From the NCBI GenBank assembly GCA_944474755.1, contig OX104124.1, positions 9,574,437 through 9,638,436 of the forward strand: a DNA stretch of 64,000 nt, read 5' to 3'. The position numbers were made by a program, and so were the translations under genes. Shown here in pieces: positions 24,970-38,159 of the stretch. Position 1 is the first letter of the stretch; every line of letters starts with the position of its first letter. The stretch is from Limnoperna fortunei (taxonomy: Eukaryota > Mollusca > Bivalvia > Mytilida > Modiolidae). The notes under the pieces are model-generated. The model was given only the letters and a program-made list of their open reading frames with translations, was not told the origin of the DNA and searched no databases.

Positions 24970-27900
24970 TGGAAATTTACGAGCATAAAATATGTGCTCT
25001 TGCTGGATGTTGAAAACACAGATAGCCCTGTTACAATAAAAAGAGTTATCTACCTTGAAAGTATTCTCTAGTATATGTTTGTTTTGATGTGTACTGTTAT
25101 ACTACTATGGTTGCAAGCTCATATATGTTGTTTTTGTGTTCATTTTTAAAGAGGAAAAAAGTTAAGAAACACAACAAATTGAATTTTTTTCTGGTTTTAA
25201 TCGCTGAACCGACAGTTGACGTCACAATACATTTTTACGGAAACTTTTTATCACGAGTGAAAGATCCTAAGCGCATAAAATACCCATATTTTCCTGTGAC
25301 TTTTTTCATATCAAAACTGACTGTTTTCCTGTAAATTAACGGCTGTCACCGTACCAAACAAGGAAACAGGCGTCCATTAATGGGGTGAAAGGGGTGATTT
25401 TGGTTGACGTAGGATACCCAGAATGTTTTGAGTAGAGATTCATTAATCACTTATATACTAAACAGCATGCTTTCCACCATTTCGGATTTCTTTTACTCTT
25501 TCAATATCCTGCTCCAACGCTGCATTACGCTAGTGTACATTTATTACTTGTGGTATGATTGCTGTCCCGAAGTTCATCTGATCTATCTGTATATGTTTTC
25601 TACTCTTCTTATTAAATTATGTGCCATTCTGTTGTTTTGATTTGCATCCAGACGTTTCTTGATTACTGAAACAAAGAAAAATAAGTATATAGTCGATATG
25701 TTACTTTTATCTTGTCCAAGAATAGTTCAATTTATTTCTTATCAAAATATTTAGGACCAACAAGGTAAGAAACAACTTAAGATTTTACTGCCAAACTGCT
25801 GAATCTGGTATAAAACCTGTCACGTGATCAATGTAAGCAGATGTTCTGTGAAAATTGCAGAAAAAACTGGCAATAATTGTCAAGCATACTCTTCTCGAAG
25901 ATGCAATTTCAGTGTAACACGCCGTTGATCAATAGTAAACGTCATTTTATGTACTCTGTTTTATGAATATTGTCTCTACTATTTGGCTATAATATTGTGC
26001 ATGTTTCGCTAATTGTTTAATCTTTTCCTTTAATCCGGGTAACTATCAGATGACGTTGACTTGAGATCATCAACTATTTTATTTTTAACTGCCGTTCAAT
26101 TTAGGATTTAAAGGGTAACGTTTTCAATTTATTAATATTTCCATATTTTCTAATTTTGATGGATGCAAGTTACAACGAAATGGAAAACAAATATTTAAAA
26201 CAATTATGATAATGACATCATTGTTTTGTTGCGACTGTATCCAATCAAATCAAACTTTATTCGAAATTGTGTCACTTTTGCCATAGATGATATTGTCACG
26301 GACAGCAGGACCATACAGCTTTAGGTTACCATCAATGTTTATATGATTTGAGTTTCTGTAAAGATTGAAATAATGTTTAGGATTGAATGCATCCTTTTAA
26401 AGTTTCATTGATGTATGAAAGCGTTTACCGAAGTACATTTTCGATGAAGCGCTATCGCCACATAATGAAAACGTGATTCGCTCAACACGCTCATACGTCA
26501 ATGAAACTGCAAAATAATGGATTAAATTCTAATATTTACATTTTATTTCATTTAACAAAATTCAGGGGTCCTGATTTAAATCATGCATAGTATATTTGTG
26601 TTGATATAAATTACTTTGCGTTGTTTGTTTACTGTGGATGTCGTCAACGAAGCGTGTGATCATTATCGTTGCCAGTTTCGTTGAGAAATAGAAAGATTAG
26701 ATTGATTCTACATCACTTGTAAAGTTTTGAACCAATAGAATTATCAGATATCAATGAAAGACCTATTTAATGTAAATATACAACATTATATTTCAGCATG
26801 TGGATGAGGTCGTTCCTTGGTTGGTGCGATAAAATTATGGAACGACTGAATTAATATGCTAATTGCTTTATTAAATAATTCCAAATGTTTAAAGCCAGAA
26901 GGATAATTTTTGGTTGTTAAGTATGTTCTGTAAAGTTTTACAGCCGCATTTGTTGTTTTTTTTGTAGTTGGTGCATCAATATTCTCCTATCGCGTCAGTC
27001 ATTGATTGAAAAAACATATGCACGTGTTTTCTGTGCGCACGCACTTGTTTGAGCAACATCCTCTTTTTCTTGAACAGCATCAAGACAAGGGTGGACCATT
27101 TTTTGAAAAAAAACTTGTTAAAATGTTAATATTGTTTTTGCACATGATTGAATTTTGTTTTAGCAGAAGATGGCCAACAAACAATATTTTGTTTTTTTTT
27201 CCTTTTATGTTATGTTGTACAGTAAATTGTATTGAATGTGTATTTTTGCACTGATTTATTCAGAGTAGATACTGCTGTTGTTTGATTAATATATTTCAGG
27301 ATCGTAACAGATGGATATCAAATATCGTCATGGCTTTATTTTAATGCAAAGATAATGCATTTGGAGAGCAGATTATGATGCTAGTCTTACGACACTGATG
27401 ATGGCTGAATTTTGCGAATGAGGCTAGCCTTGCAGATTACCGTTTTATCCTGCGATCTGTAAGGTTTAATCTAGCTTTCGTGAATATTAATTGTCAGCAT
27501 ATTCGGAAGATTGTTTATAGACTTTTAATTCATTGAAATATTTGACTTTAATTATTTTATTGAACATAATTCTTGCAGAATGAACATTTCATTGTTTAAT
27601 GTTTTCTTATTGTTTATTGCACTTGTATTGATTGCATGGTGAGCCATTCAATCTTATTGAAAGGTCGGCCACCACATTTGATTTTTTAATAATTAAAGCC
27701 ATGAACATTTAATGCCAATATGTTTTCTTGTTATCTTTGATGTATCGAAATAACTATAATATTATAGCATGCTTAATAAGTTTGTTTTTATAATTTTTCA
27801 TGTGGTACATAATAATCCAATCACAGATATCTTACAATGAATTACATATTCAAATGTATTTGCCTTTTTTGTCATAGTTTTTTTAAATGTGGGTACCCCC

Positions 27901-28100
27901 ACCATAACGTTGTTGTCACGTTAATTTTTTAAAAGACATTCTTAAAAACGATAAAAAAATAAATATATCATGATAAACACTCTCTGGTTAAATTATTTCC
28001 CGAGAATTTTACTTCACAGAAAAAGGAAATATATGATTGGGAATTGAAGTAATCTCGCTTGTCATAACACAGCCAACATGTATATTAAGAGTAAACTTAC
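24970..28100. other. No gene recognised
   Basis: An AATAAAGTTTGATTTGATTG string on the minus strand near 26260, preceded by about 25 residues of open frame (VSLTYERVERITFSLCGDSA), may be the 3' end of another retroelement. The rest is AT-rich and non-coding. Confidence 0.35.
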
Positions 28101-28109
28101 TGTCCCAAA

Positions 28110-29187
28110 TCTATGCAAATTGATGTTTACAAAAATCTAGTAATGTTGGAACTGTGATCTTCCATTCTTACAGTTAATATGTATTAATCCAACGATAGCA
28201 GCTTAACAATACTGCAATTTGGCGATATAAAGATGCCATACTTACAACTTCTCATATCCTTAATAATATTAATTTATCCCCGTATGTATATTATTCATGG
28301 AATTTAATTGGTCAGTTACACGTCTTTACAAAACCAATATACCCGGGGCGTTGCTAAGTCATATACCCGGGTGTTGCTAAGCGTTACTTTCATAATAATA
28401 CGTACGATGCGTTTGTAGTAGAAATGATAATTGGTTTGTGTTATATATAGGATGATGAAATCTTTAACAAAAGATCCAAATGTGCTTTTTTTTTACAGAA
28501 ATAGAAAAAAAGATATGCAGTCTGACAAACAACGACGTCAGACTATTATGACGTCTCTGCAAGACATTCAGCGCCAAAATGTATTTCTTAATCATCTGTT
28601 TGAACCCAACAAAAAACTGCTCTATTACGAGAATTGTAGGGTTCTACACCTTGTAAAAAACCTCAGTTTTATCAAATTTCAATCAAACTTTCTTTGATAA
28701 TGATGAAAAAGTTACTTTAACGTCAGACATTTCGTTGACAGTACCTAAAAATCCATCATTTCAAACTAAAACAGGGGATAAATACGTTATACACGTTCAT
28801 ATCCGTAGATATGGAGATTATAACACCTTCAGCACCCCTGTACAACCTTCGGCTTCGCCTCAGGGCGTACTTGGGGCACTTTAGGTGTTAAAATCTCCAT
28901 ATCTACAGATATGAACGCATATAACTTATAATACATCCTTATCTTGAAAAAGTCATATCTCATTCACCAAACCAAACAATATTGCTAACTTATTCACGAT
29001 AAAGACGACTTTACAAAAAAGGTCATATGCATTTTGAAAAAATGAATGAGTTTAATAGCATTTGTTATAATATTGTATAGATCATGTTATACTCGAATGA
29101 TTAATACATCCTTCCGTTTCAATACAAATAGTACTAATATTTCCTTTTCCGATTGTGTTTGAAAACCTGGAACATTATATTTTCAAA
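28110..29187 (+). promoter_or_regulatory. Conserved 5' flank of the receptor duplicates
   Basis: Sequence before first exon A aligns with that before copy C (51380-51785). Two blocks stand out: one around 28125-28260 that shares GATGTTGGAACTGTGAT-like words with 51400-51540, and about 150 bases just upstream of each ATG with the string ACTAATATTTCC. The proximal block is also kept before A' (from about 30735) and B (from about 31125). Four-fold retention of the proximal block suggests the core promoter lies there. The foldback element at 28783-28926 interrupts this flank in A. Confidence 0.4.
28783..28926. mobile_element. Near-perfect 144-bp foldback element
   Basis: CGTTCATATCCGTAGATATG through GGAGATTATAACACCTT pairs with AGGTGTTAAAATCTCC through ATATGAACGC. 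The pairing continues inward (AGCACCCCTGTAC with GTACTTGGGGCACT) to a short GC-rich loop, so almost the whole element is one hairpin. It sits in the 5' flank of receptor copy A. Confidence 0.75.
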
Positions 29188-29276
29188 ATGTCCTTTCAAA
29201 CATTGGTTTTATTACTTTTGTATACGCAAGTAACTATTGGTCTCGAGGGACCTAATGTGTGCGTTGGCGACAATGG
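29188..29276 (+). CDS. Orphan first exon (signal peptide), receptor copy A
   Basis: ATG at 29188 opens a signal peptide nearly identical to that of copy C (MSFQTLVLLLLYTQVTIGLE), then GPNVCVGDNG, ending at a GTAAGG donor in phase 2, the phase of the other first exons. The intron sequence that follows (29277-30730) aligns with intron 1 of copies B and C, but no CCxNYEE exon follows before the next first-exon copy. It could splice to exon 2 of copy B at 32983 and act as an alternative first exon, or be a relic of a partial tandem duplication. Confidence 0.6.
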
Positions 29277-30874
29277 GTAAGGTAATTCTGGACAGAAGCA
29301 AACACATGTGTAAATTGCAAACATTATATTAACACGTCATTTAAAAATAAAGATGGCATTCATTACACACCAGGATTCACAAGGTATTACTCTCCTTTTT
29401 TTCGTTTACAGAAAAGATAAAATAGTTCTTCTATTAGAAGCTTGTGTTTACCTTTTTTATTTACTATGTAAATAATGGAATGTTTAAAAAAAGAACCATT
29501 TAATATTTAAATTGTATTATACAGAACACTCAAATCAAACAACCTGTCTCTTTACGATGGATGATTCTTACTCTATACAGACCTCCGAAAGTGGTATCCG
29601 ATAACTTATTGGAAATGAAGAGTACTTAAATGACTGCAAGATATATACTGAATAAAACATATTCTTAGTCAACCTTCGAAAATAAATATCAGAACTATGT
29701 TTCCTATTTATGTCACGTAGGTCTGTGTTGCTGATGTTGCTGCGCTTCTCTGTGATTTTATTTGATGATTATATCGACAGTTGATTTATTTTATTTATTG
29801 GATTAACAGAATTAAGCAAATCTTCATATTAATAATGTTAATACTAATTATAGATCATTTGTGGAAAAGTAACATTATTACTTCGCACCGTCACGATGTA
29901 ACCTAATGAGATAAACATATCGTCGTAACACATGCATTTTTTAAAATTTATTAACTGTATTTCCCAATTTCCCAGGCTGTATTTATTGAGTTTGTTGCAT
30001 AAGTTTAGTACAAAAGTGATTATTGATGTTTTCAATATAATCAAAATGAAAACATTTAAGATTTGAATGAGCCTATCAACAATATAATAATCCATTTCAG
30101 ATTATTTTTATACTGGTAACGTTGCACTTCTGTCAATAAAGAACGATTGTTTTTTGTAACAACGCGATTAAAACCGTCCGGATTAGCAAAGACGGTTTCC
30201 ACAAAACGATTTCGTACCAATACATGGCTTATGCTGAGTTTTAATGGCAATTGTTAAATTTTAAAAACCATTTGTAAGTCAATCTTTCGAAAGCCCTTCT
30301 TAAATATTAAATTATGACAAGCTTCATCCTTAAAATATTGTTTTGATTTACAGTAGCATAATTTGATCGATGTGCACCTCTGTTCTAAACTTCATGAAGT
30401 ATTCAATCAGTAACAATTAAAAATATTTAAAAATCTACAAGCTGAAGAGAACGTAGATTTGAAACACAAAAAACCATTAACATAAAAAACAGTTAAATCA
30501 AACAACTATATCTGCCCCTAATTCTATTTTGTGCAGGTCAACTCATTCTCTCTTTTCCCCATAATTTGGAAAGGACTAAACGTTTGTCTATTCAATACAA
30601 AACATGGTATGTCTTAAAATATGTGCTTCTGTTTGCATTTATACGTCTCTGACGATACGAAGGCGACTTACTTACAACTTTCCCATCCTCAAATAATATG
30701 TTTACATCATTATTGTTACGGGCATATTCATTTTGAAATAATGAATAAGTTTAAATTATATGTGTTCTAATATGGTATAGGTCATTATAAACTCGACTAT
30801 TTGATACTTCCTTCATAACAATTGCTGCAAATTTTTCCTTTTTCCGTTCTTGTTGGAAATATGGAGTTTGATTT

Positions 30875-30950
30875 TAAAAATGTATTTTCAAATATCGGTT
30901 TCATCGCTCCTGTATCATAAGTATTGGCCTAGAATTCTAAGCGTGTATTA
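30875..30950 (+). pseudogene. Decayed first exon, receptor copy A'
   Basis: This region aligns with the first exons of copies A, B and C, including about 130 bases upstream. The start resembles MYFQISV, but the hydrophobic core has been shifted by a small deletion and no GTAAG donor survives at the expected place. It shows a third duplication of the first-exon segment in front of copy B. Confidence 0.6.
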
Positions 30951-31239
30951 ACATTCCATTTAAAACTCTATATGGCATGCATCAAACATCAAGATCAACA
31001 AGTTATTAATCAAACGTCCTTCGTTTAAAAAAAAAGTCAAAATAGAACGTGTTTTAGACGGTTTTGTTTAGTTTCTCTTACTTTGTAAATAAATTAATGG
31101 TTCACTAAAGTCCTACAAATGTCTATAAGTTTAAATTATATTTTGTTATATGGTGTAGATCATTTTATACTCAAATGATTGTTACTTCCTTTAATACAAA
31201 TACTACTAATATTTCCTTTTTCCGATCGTGTTTGAAAAT

Positions 31240-34200
31240 ATGGAGAATGATATTATCAAATTATCCTTTCAAAAAATTGTTTTATTACTCTTGTATACGC
31301 AACTTACTATTGGTCTCCATGGACCTAATGTGTGCCATGGCAACAACGGGTAAGTAAATATAATATTCTAGGCAGAAGCAACACATTGGTGAATTGTATT
31401 TAAAAGTTGTAGATAGCTAACATTCTTTTTATATCAGGACCCATTACATGTAGGTATTGATCACCTTTCTTTCGTTTACAGAAAAAGAATTTAAATAACT
31501 CTTCTATTTAGAAGGTTGTGTAAAGATTCGTTTACTTTGTCAATAATGTAAAGTCATATACAAAATGTTTATAGTAAATATGGATCATTAGTGGAAAATT
31601 CCTCGGGATCACATTATCATTTGCCCCGTCATAATGTTACTTGACATCGGAACAAAATGCACTTTTAATTCATCAACTGGATTCCCCATACCAACCCCAA
31701 AAGTATGTATTTCTTTAATTATACCCCACTCGTAAGAGAGGGGGCTATATTGCAATCATCTTGTCGGTCTGTCCGTCTGTCCGTCCGGTACAAAGTTTGG
31801 TAACAGTTTCCAAAACTTCTTCTAAAGGGATTGATTTCAAATTTAGTGCACAGCTTTAGCATGATGCGTTGTACCGTGTCTCCCCTTTTCAGGTCCGTCA
31901 GTTATCTACTTCCTGTTTACCGAGCTGACAGACTGTTTCATTGGTCAAAATAGGAAAATTTTTCGTAACAGATTTCTCGGCTTCTAAAAGGATTGATTTA
32001 AAATTTGATGCACAGTTTTAGCATGATGAGATGTACCGTGCCTCCTCTTTCCAGGTCAGTCGTTCTCTACTTCCTGTTTTGCGAGCCGAAAAATGGTCGA
32101 CTGGGGGTATACTTAGCACGACTAGGTGCTCGTCCATTTTAAATCTGTATTTGTTGATTTTATGGTATAATTTACATATAAAATGATCATTGGTGTTTCC
32201 AATTTAATTAAAAACGAAACATTTAATATTTTAATGGCCGTATCAAAATCTATAGATACTATTATTATACCAGTAACGTTCTTCTATAATAACGTTTCAG
32301 TTGTTCAGGTGTTTGAAATTCGTATAAATACGTAAAAATGGTGCATTTGTTAAAAACACCATATGGATTAGCATAGGAGGATTCCACACGAAAACATTAC
32401 TTACTAAGACATGATAGATTTATTTCAGTTTTAATGGAGACTGTTTAAATATTTGAACCATTTTTACAGACTTGTCAACGTTTCCAATGCCCTGTTGAAA
32501 TATTCAATTGTGACAAGGATCATTTGTAACATTTTATTTTGATTTACAGCAAACACGTTACTGTGCACATATATGTGCTACTGTTTGCAACTGCATGCAA
32601 TATCCAAACTTAATGCGATAACAAGTTTTATTCATCAACAATTGCTAATAAATAAATCAAGATAAGGTGAACAAATACTTGAATACAGCAACCCGCTTTC
32701 TAAATAAAACAGGTAAACCAAACAACTATATCTGCCCCTTGCGCTCTATTTTATACAGATAATAAATAATGTCTCCTTTCCCATGACTTTTTTAAAAAAA
32801 ATCACACGATTATTTATTGAATACAAAACACGTTTATCAAATGTATTCTGTCTGAAGTTGCATCATTAACCTTTGATGTAAAAAGTTGTTTTTCAGATAA
32901 ACTTAAAGCAAAAATACATATTGAGTCTTATGCAATATTCTAGTTCGATATCAAAATGTAAATGTATAATTTTTATTTGCAGAAAGATACATTGTTGCTT
33001 TAACTACGAAGAAAAAGATGGTAAATGCCAAAGTAAGAATGTTGATAGAAATAGTACAATAAACATGTCATTTGAATGAAACGTTGCATGGCCAGTATTC
33101 ATATGCAGGCTTTAAACATATTAAAATGAGTGTTTGCAGCATACGAGAACCTTAAACTACATGTATACTAATTTTCATCATGTCTGAAATTATGCTTTCG
33201 CATGACAAATGTCGTTTGAGGTTGAGGCGACAAAAGTTTCTTGGTTAGTCTGAATACCATTGAAGATCGCAAAAGCAGACACACTTTTGTAAACAACGCC
33301 TGTTCCCCTTCGAAACAAAAATGCCTGACTTACAATGTGACATTTCCGAAGAAAAAGTATAAGGACGACATGCAGATTATTATGAAATTTGGTTTCCCTG
33401 TTGGTAACATATCATGCTGGCAAATTCGAAACGCTGCAATTACTTTTTTATTATGCCTCATCATAAAGATGTAAAGGGTCAACATTAATATTGCATTTAA
33501 GAATTAACTACTAAAAATATTTTCTCCATCGAGGGATAACAAAATTTTCGTTTGACACATTGTATAATCCGCGGATTATATTAATTTTTTGTAATTTATT
33601 GTAATTTTTTTTAAAAGCAGTTCAACACAAAAACTATTAGTTTCCCGTGGAGTAATATATGACGTCAAATGGCGCGTGTCTCCATGACGATCAAATTTGT
33701 TTTCCATCCTCTGATAGAAAATATTTTTCCGCCAATCAAAAGTCAGTATTCTCGAAAAATTTATGTATCAATAAAATGGATATTTAAAACAAATCACTTA
33801 CTGTTTAATTATACAGCATCATCCAGATCTTTAGGGTCAACAATAATATTGTATAAATAAATTGGCAAAAAACTTTACAAATATAATTAAAAAGTTTAAA
33901 CGTGGGCAATCTTACACCACAATAATTCATTTTTAATTTGTTGGTAACATATCATGCTTGTATATTTAAATCACTGCACTGGCAAAAAAACTTAAAAAAT
34001 AGAATTAAAAAATATAAATGTGGGCAATCTTACAGCACAATACTTCATTTTTAATTTTTAACTTTAAACATACTGATCTAAGAAGATTTAACAAATTAGA
34101 TCCTGCAATGGAAAGCAGAGCATGTTTTTACAACGTACGTAATACTCAACAGCTTTCTGGGCAATCACTTATAATTGTACTATTTCCAGTTTGTAAAAAA

Positions 34201-37200
34201 GGAACCATTTCTAAACAAGGTCAGAAATGCATACCATGTTCGGAGAATATGTACGGGTACAAATGTCTTGAACGATGTTCTTGCAGCAAATTTGAAAGGT
34301 ATTTGAAATGTAAAATAAATTTCTTATTTTAACACTATTTGCGTATGTTATGTTATGCAATCACACTTTTACGTTAATAATAATTTTCAACAAATGCATA
34401 GTCTTGATGTCCAGCATTATTTAATTCTTTTGTCGTTCGATATTAACTTACCATGCCACTTAGCGCACCAATTCAATTGAACATCAAATTTTATACCAAA
34501 CATTTTACCAATTGGACAGCTTATCTCATATATTTGGTGTGCTACGTTCATACGTAAGTCTTTAGATTGACTCTGGTAAACAGTGTAGTTTACAGATTAT
34601 ACGTTCACGAATATCCTTAGCTACACAATTTATTTTATAACACTATTTTACAATCAGATTAAAACTTATTAATTAAAATTACTATTTTCTTACATAAAAT
34701 AATATTCACAATTTTTTTGTTATTTATAAAAACAAGATGTGATGCAGAAAACGGATGTGTTGTCGATTTTCTGTCTACAGAGAAATTCAGTATGGAAAAG
34801 TATTTAGGTGAGACACAATATATGTGTGTTTCAACACAAATCAAAAGCAAAACTCAAAACACGAACGAAAAAAAACCAAACAAACAAAACAAGCAACAAC
34901 AAAAATAGCCACCCCAAATAGCATGAAAAAAACTGTATACTCTGTAGTTTATGTTTTGAAATGTAACTTGTTGACTGTATGGCGTCCAGAAGAAAAAAGG
35001 CTCGAATTCCAGTACACATTTGTAATACTCTAAAAATAAACGAAGTGGTAATAATATCTTTAATTAAATTACAGAAAGAATCCTAAAATATTTTGAAACT
35101 AATCAACAGTAGAAACAAAATACATGTTGTGTTAACCCGGAAGTTAGTCATCTTATCGTGTATATTATAGTTTATTACACAAGTGACAAATTCATTACGA
35201 AAAAGACTGAAGCTCAAGATCAATATACAAGTATGTATTTAACATCTTTAAATTAAATTTGTATAATACATGATTATAGATTTTAAGACATGATGGTTCG
35301 AAATGAAATCAATCAATTTTAGTTTCTATCGTTAACTATGCATATACATTATTTATAGTTTGTCGTAATATCGGCTTTTATTGTACATTTAAGAATGCAT
35401 TTGCAAGCAGTCATCATTGTGTAAAACAGTGGATTGAAATTGTACATTAAAATAAAATTATCATGAAAATATAAGATATATTTTGTTTATTCTCTTTGTA
35501 ACATTCTTCTACCCAAATTATATTGTTCTTCTTTTAAGCGAATTAAATTTTGCTTGCTTAATATTTCGGAAATATCACAAACAGTCGCTTGACTTACAAA
35601 ACTAAGTTTTATATAAACATTGTACGCCACTCCTTTGGATAATATAAGACTTACCTCTTAAATAAATGTGTGCGCATGAACTCTGATTTCAAAAGTTGTG
35701 TCTAACATTAATCTAAACTTAAGCAACACGAATACTACTAAAACCCGAGGTTCACCACATTTGCTTAAGAACGAAAAGCAACTCGGTGTGTTACAGCCGT
35801 TAAATTGTCAAAGTCAAGTAAAAAGTTAATTAAAAGGTAAAGAAAAAGCGAGAGAACAGCAGTTTAAATTAAGGCATCTGTTAATTGATTTATCTGTGAG
35901 ACTTACATAACGATGTGACCAACTACTTTTTGACTACTACTTTTAGAAAATAACATCCGTAGACAGGCCTCAATCTTGTGGTTCTGTTTGGACGTTTTTT
36001 TTTGCTTTCAGCGATACTAATAGGATGTATATGCAATAACGTATTGTATTATTTATTGTATTATATACAGTTGAAATATTTGTAAATAAGAATGAAACGG
36101 TAACAATTGGAAGTTGAGGTATTATTGCTATTGTTCCATTTATATCTCAGCAGTGTGTACGACTGACGCGGATTTAAAAGTAAAGAGCACAACCGTGCAA
36201 ACAAAGCTTTAACTGTACACATTGTTTCCTCTTTAGGATGGCGAAGTTTGTTTCTTAGTTTGTTTTGCTAAGTTATTCGTAGAGACTTGCACAACCGTTT
36301 TTATCAGCTTCGCTGCAGACACTTTAGTCTTTATTATTTAGTTTTTACACGAGAGGTTTTGTTTTGAAAAAATATTATATAAAGATACAATTGCTATACT
36401 AACGAACACGAAATTAAACAAACTAATAACATGTATCGCACACGCAGAAAGGATTGTAAGCTTAGCTCCTGTAATTCAAGAGTGATAGGTCCTAATAATT
36501 ATGTAATATTTTGTAGATACGTATTACATTATAAGTAGTGAATCAACGACGAAAACTTTTCAAATGAATGATCAGTTTGAGAGTATGAATTAAATAAACC
36601 CTTTTAGATTATATTTTAATTTTAATATTTAATATTTTAATTTTTTAACTTTAGAGAAGTTGAATATACTATTAAATGTTTTACCTTTCATATTTGTGGA
36701 TAAATATTCTCTAAACGGCATTACAGTAATCTTTAGTATATTATACGCTGTCTGGAAATTCGTGTACCGTGTTCACATTTCCAACGTTCTGTCATCTTAA
36801 CTGTCATATATAGCTCCAGATAATAACAGATGGTCTTCCAAAACAATGTAAAATAAGAAAGACATCAGCAATTTTCTAACTATATTGTGGTAAACGTATA
36901 GTGTTTTTTTACAATATTAACAAGACAAATGATTGAAAATAGTTGTTATTATTATTAGTGTCAGTGGTTGCTATATGCACTGCATGTAATTATTGTGGTT
37001 TTACTTTCAATGATTTACACATTCACAGAAATCGTGCTTTATGTAAAAAGGAGATACATGTGTAATTCTGCAAAAAGCATTTGTAGCTTACCATATCAGA
37101 AAATATATCAAAATATATTAAACGTTACACGAATTAAAAATAACACGAACTGACAATGTCATACTTCATATTGATTGTTTAATGATAATTATGTTCTAGG

Positions 37201-37532
37201 AAAGACATGCATTCTTTCATTCCGTAAACTTACAGATGCATCTTAATCTTTCATATGTACTTAAACACGTGGTTTCATGTAGTAATCAGTCATTAGTCAT
37301 GATGTTTTGATTTATATCTTATTATTATCCATCGTTTTTTTCCAATACAGGAGTTCTTCACCACGAACTGCTCATTTACTCAGTGTGTGTGATACTTATT
37401 ATTGTTGTTATCGGGATAACCTTTGTCGGTTTTAAATGTAGAAGAAAACATTTTAAAAGAGCAGTAATCACCCGTAGTGCGTCAATGCAACGTGTAAATA
37501 TATCAACAAACCAAGAAAATGTGTACATCTAA
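31240..37532 (+). CDS. EGF-module receptor copy B, tail truncated by a nonsense codon
   Basis: Exons: 31240-31349, 32983-33032, 34190-34298, 34737-34807, 35171-35230, 36517-36582, 37351-37532. Splice sites and phases match copy C, and the spliced frame is open for about 215 residues. All 12 ectodomain cysteines and the membrane segment (LLIYSVCVILIIVVIGITF) are kept. The inner start codon of copies A and C is TTA here, but an upstream in-frame ATG at 31240 could serve. The frame stops at TAA 37530-37532, about 40 residues after the membrane, where copy C has GAA. It has one stalk exon, not two. It could be expressed as a short-tailed receptor, or be a recent pseudogene; intact splice sites and cysteines favour recent function, while the decayed tail shows the full-length form is lost. 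Confidence 0.65.
31711..32141. mobile_element. ~430 bp dispersed element in intron 1 of copy B
   Basis: It starts near ATACCCCACTCGTAAGAGAG and ends near GGTGCTCGTCC. Copies A and C lack it, and the sequence TGTATTT(C/G)TT, single in A and C, flanks it on both sides, consistent with a target duplication of about 10 bases. Internally it has two ~125-bp tandem copies with CAGGTC(C/A)GTC followed by CTACTTCCTGTTT. A related single unit lies at 10440-10740. I recognise it as a dispersed bivalve-type repeat but cannot name the family. Confidence 0.6.
33861..34062. repeat. ~118-bp tandem duplication in intron 2 of copy B
   Basis: TGGCAAAAAACTTTACAAAT through GGGCAATCTTACACCAC at 33861 recurs at 33980 (TGGCAAAAAAACTTAAAAAA, GGGCAATCTTACAGCAC, TTCATTTTTAAT). 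Confidence 0.65.
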
Positions 37533-38159
37533 ATTAATGAATCAGGGACTGTAGAAATGGAAACAGTAAATAGAAATAGGGAAAGTAGATCTAGTAGGCC
37601 CAATTATTTTTATTTTAGCAATGTCAACCATAGTATGTCGTCAAATGATGACTATCTTTATCCTTGCAAGTCATCAATTGACAACTCACAGAATAACAAC
37701 GATGATGATAGTAATGAGGAAGCGGTCGGAATTTGCGTCGACGCCTCGGGATATTTCAGCCCAACTCCAAGACAACTGAAAAGAATGGTCTCATAAATAT
37801 GAAGTAATTGTAAACGGCAATAAATTAGAAAGTAATGTTTTTGCTGCTAAAGAGGAAAATATACTAATGTTAATGCCCATTGGAACAGTTTATCCGAATC
37901 GGATGGAGCCCCCAACGAAGCTCTTTTGCCCCCGATTGAGGTCGATTTAAACAACGCAATGGTTCAAAGTACAAATAGCATTTCAGAGATTAACCAGTCA
38001 GATACCAAATCTATTTCTTCTTCTAAGGAAGAATTTGGTTATAAAATTAGTGAACATGTTCCCAAATCTGACACTGAAGTTGAGATCAACTATTACGAAG
38101 ATACTACATCAAACGAATATTTGGATGCACAATCTTGTTACATATATTGGTTCGTTTAA
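37533..38159 (+). pseudogene. Decayed cytoplasmic-tail coding sequence of receptor copy B
   Basis: After the TAA at 37530 the same frame resumes and still resembles the copy C tail (SNDDYLYPC, ICVDASGYFSP). It then suffers a frameshift near 37760, where a TGG codon of copy C also aligns with TGA, and further indels. A last open piece at 37926-38159 matches the end of copy C (SEHVPKSDTE, SNEYLDAQSC). Several independent lesions mean this segment is no longer under coding constraint. An AATAAA at 38244 matches the position of the poly(A) signal of copy C, so it probably still forms 3' UTR. Confidence 0.75.

Noticed and set aside
28431..28697. 88-residue frame with a KQRRQTIMTSLQDIQRQN stretch
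   Set aside because: It looked exon-like at first, but the flanking words resemble dispersed repeat sequence and no splice partner was found.
34018..34332. 104-residue frame containing the EGF cysteines of copy B
   Set aside because: Only 34190-34298 is exon; the rest reads through the acceptor and donor into intron sequence.
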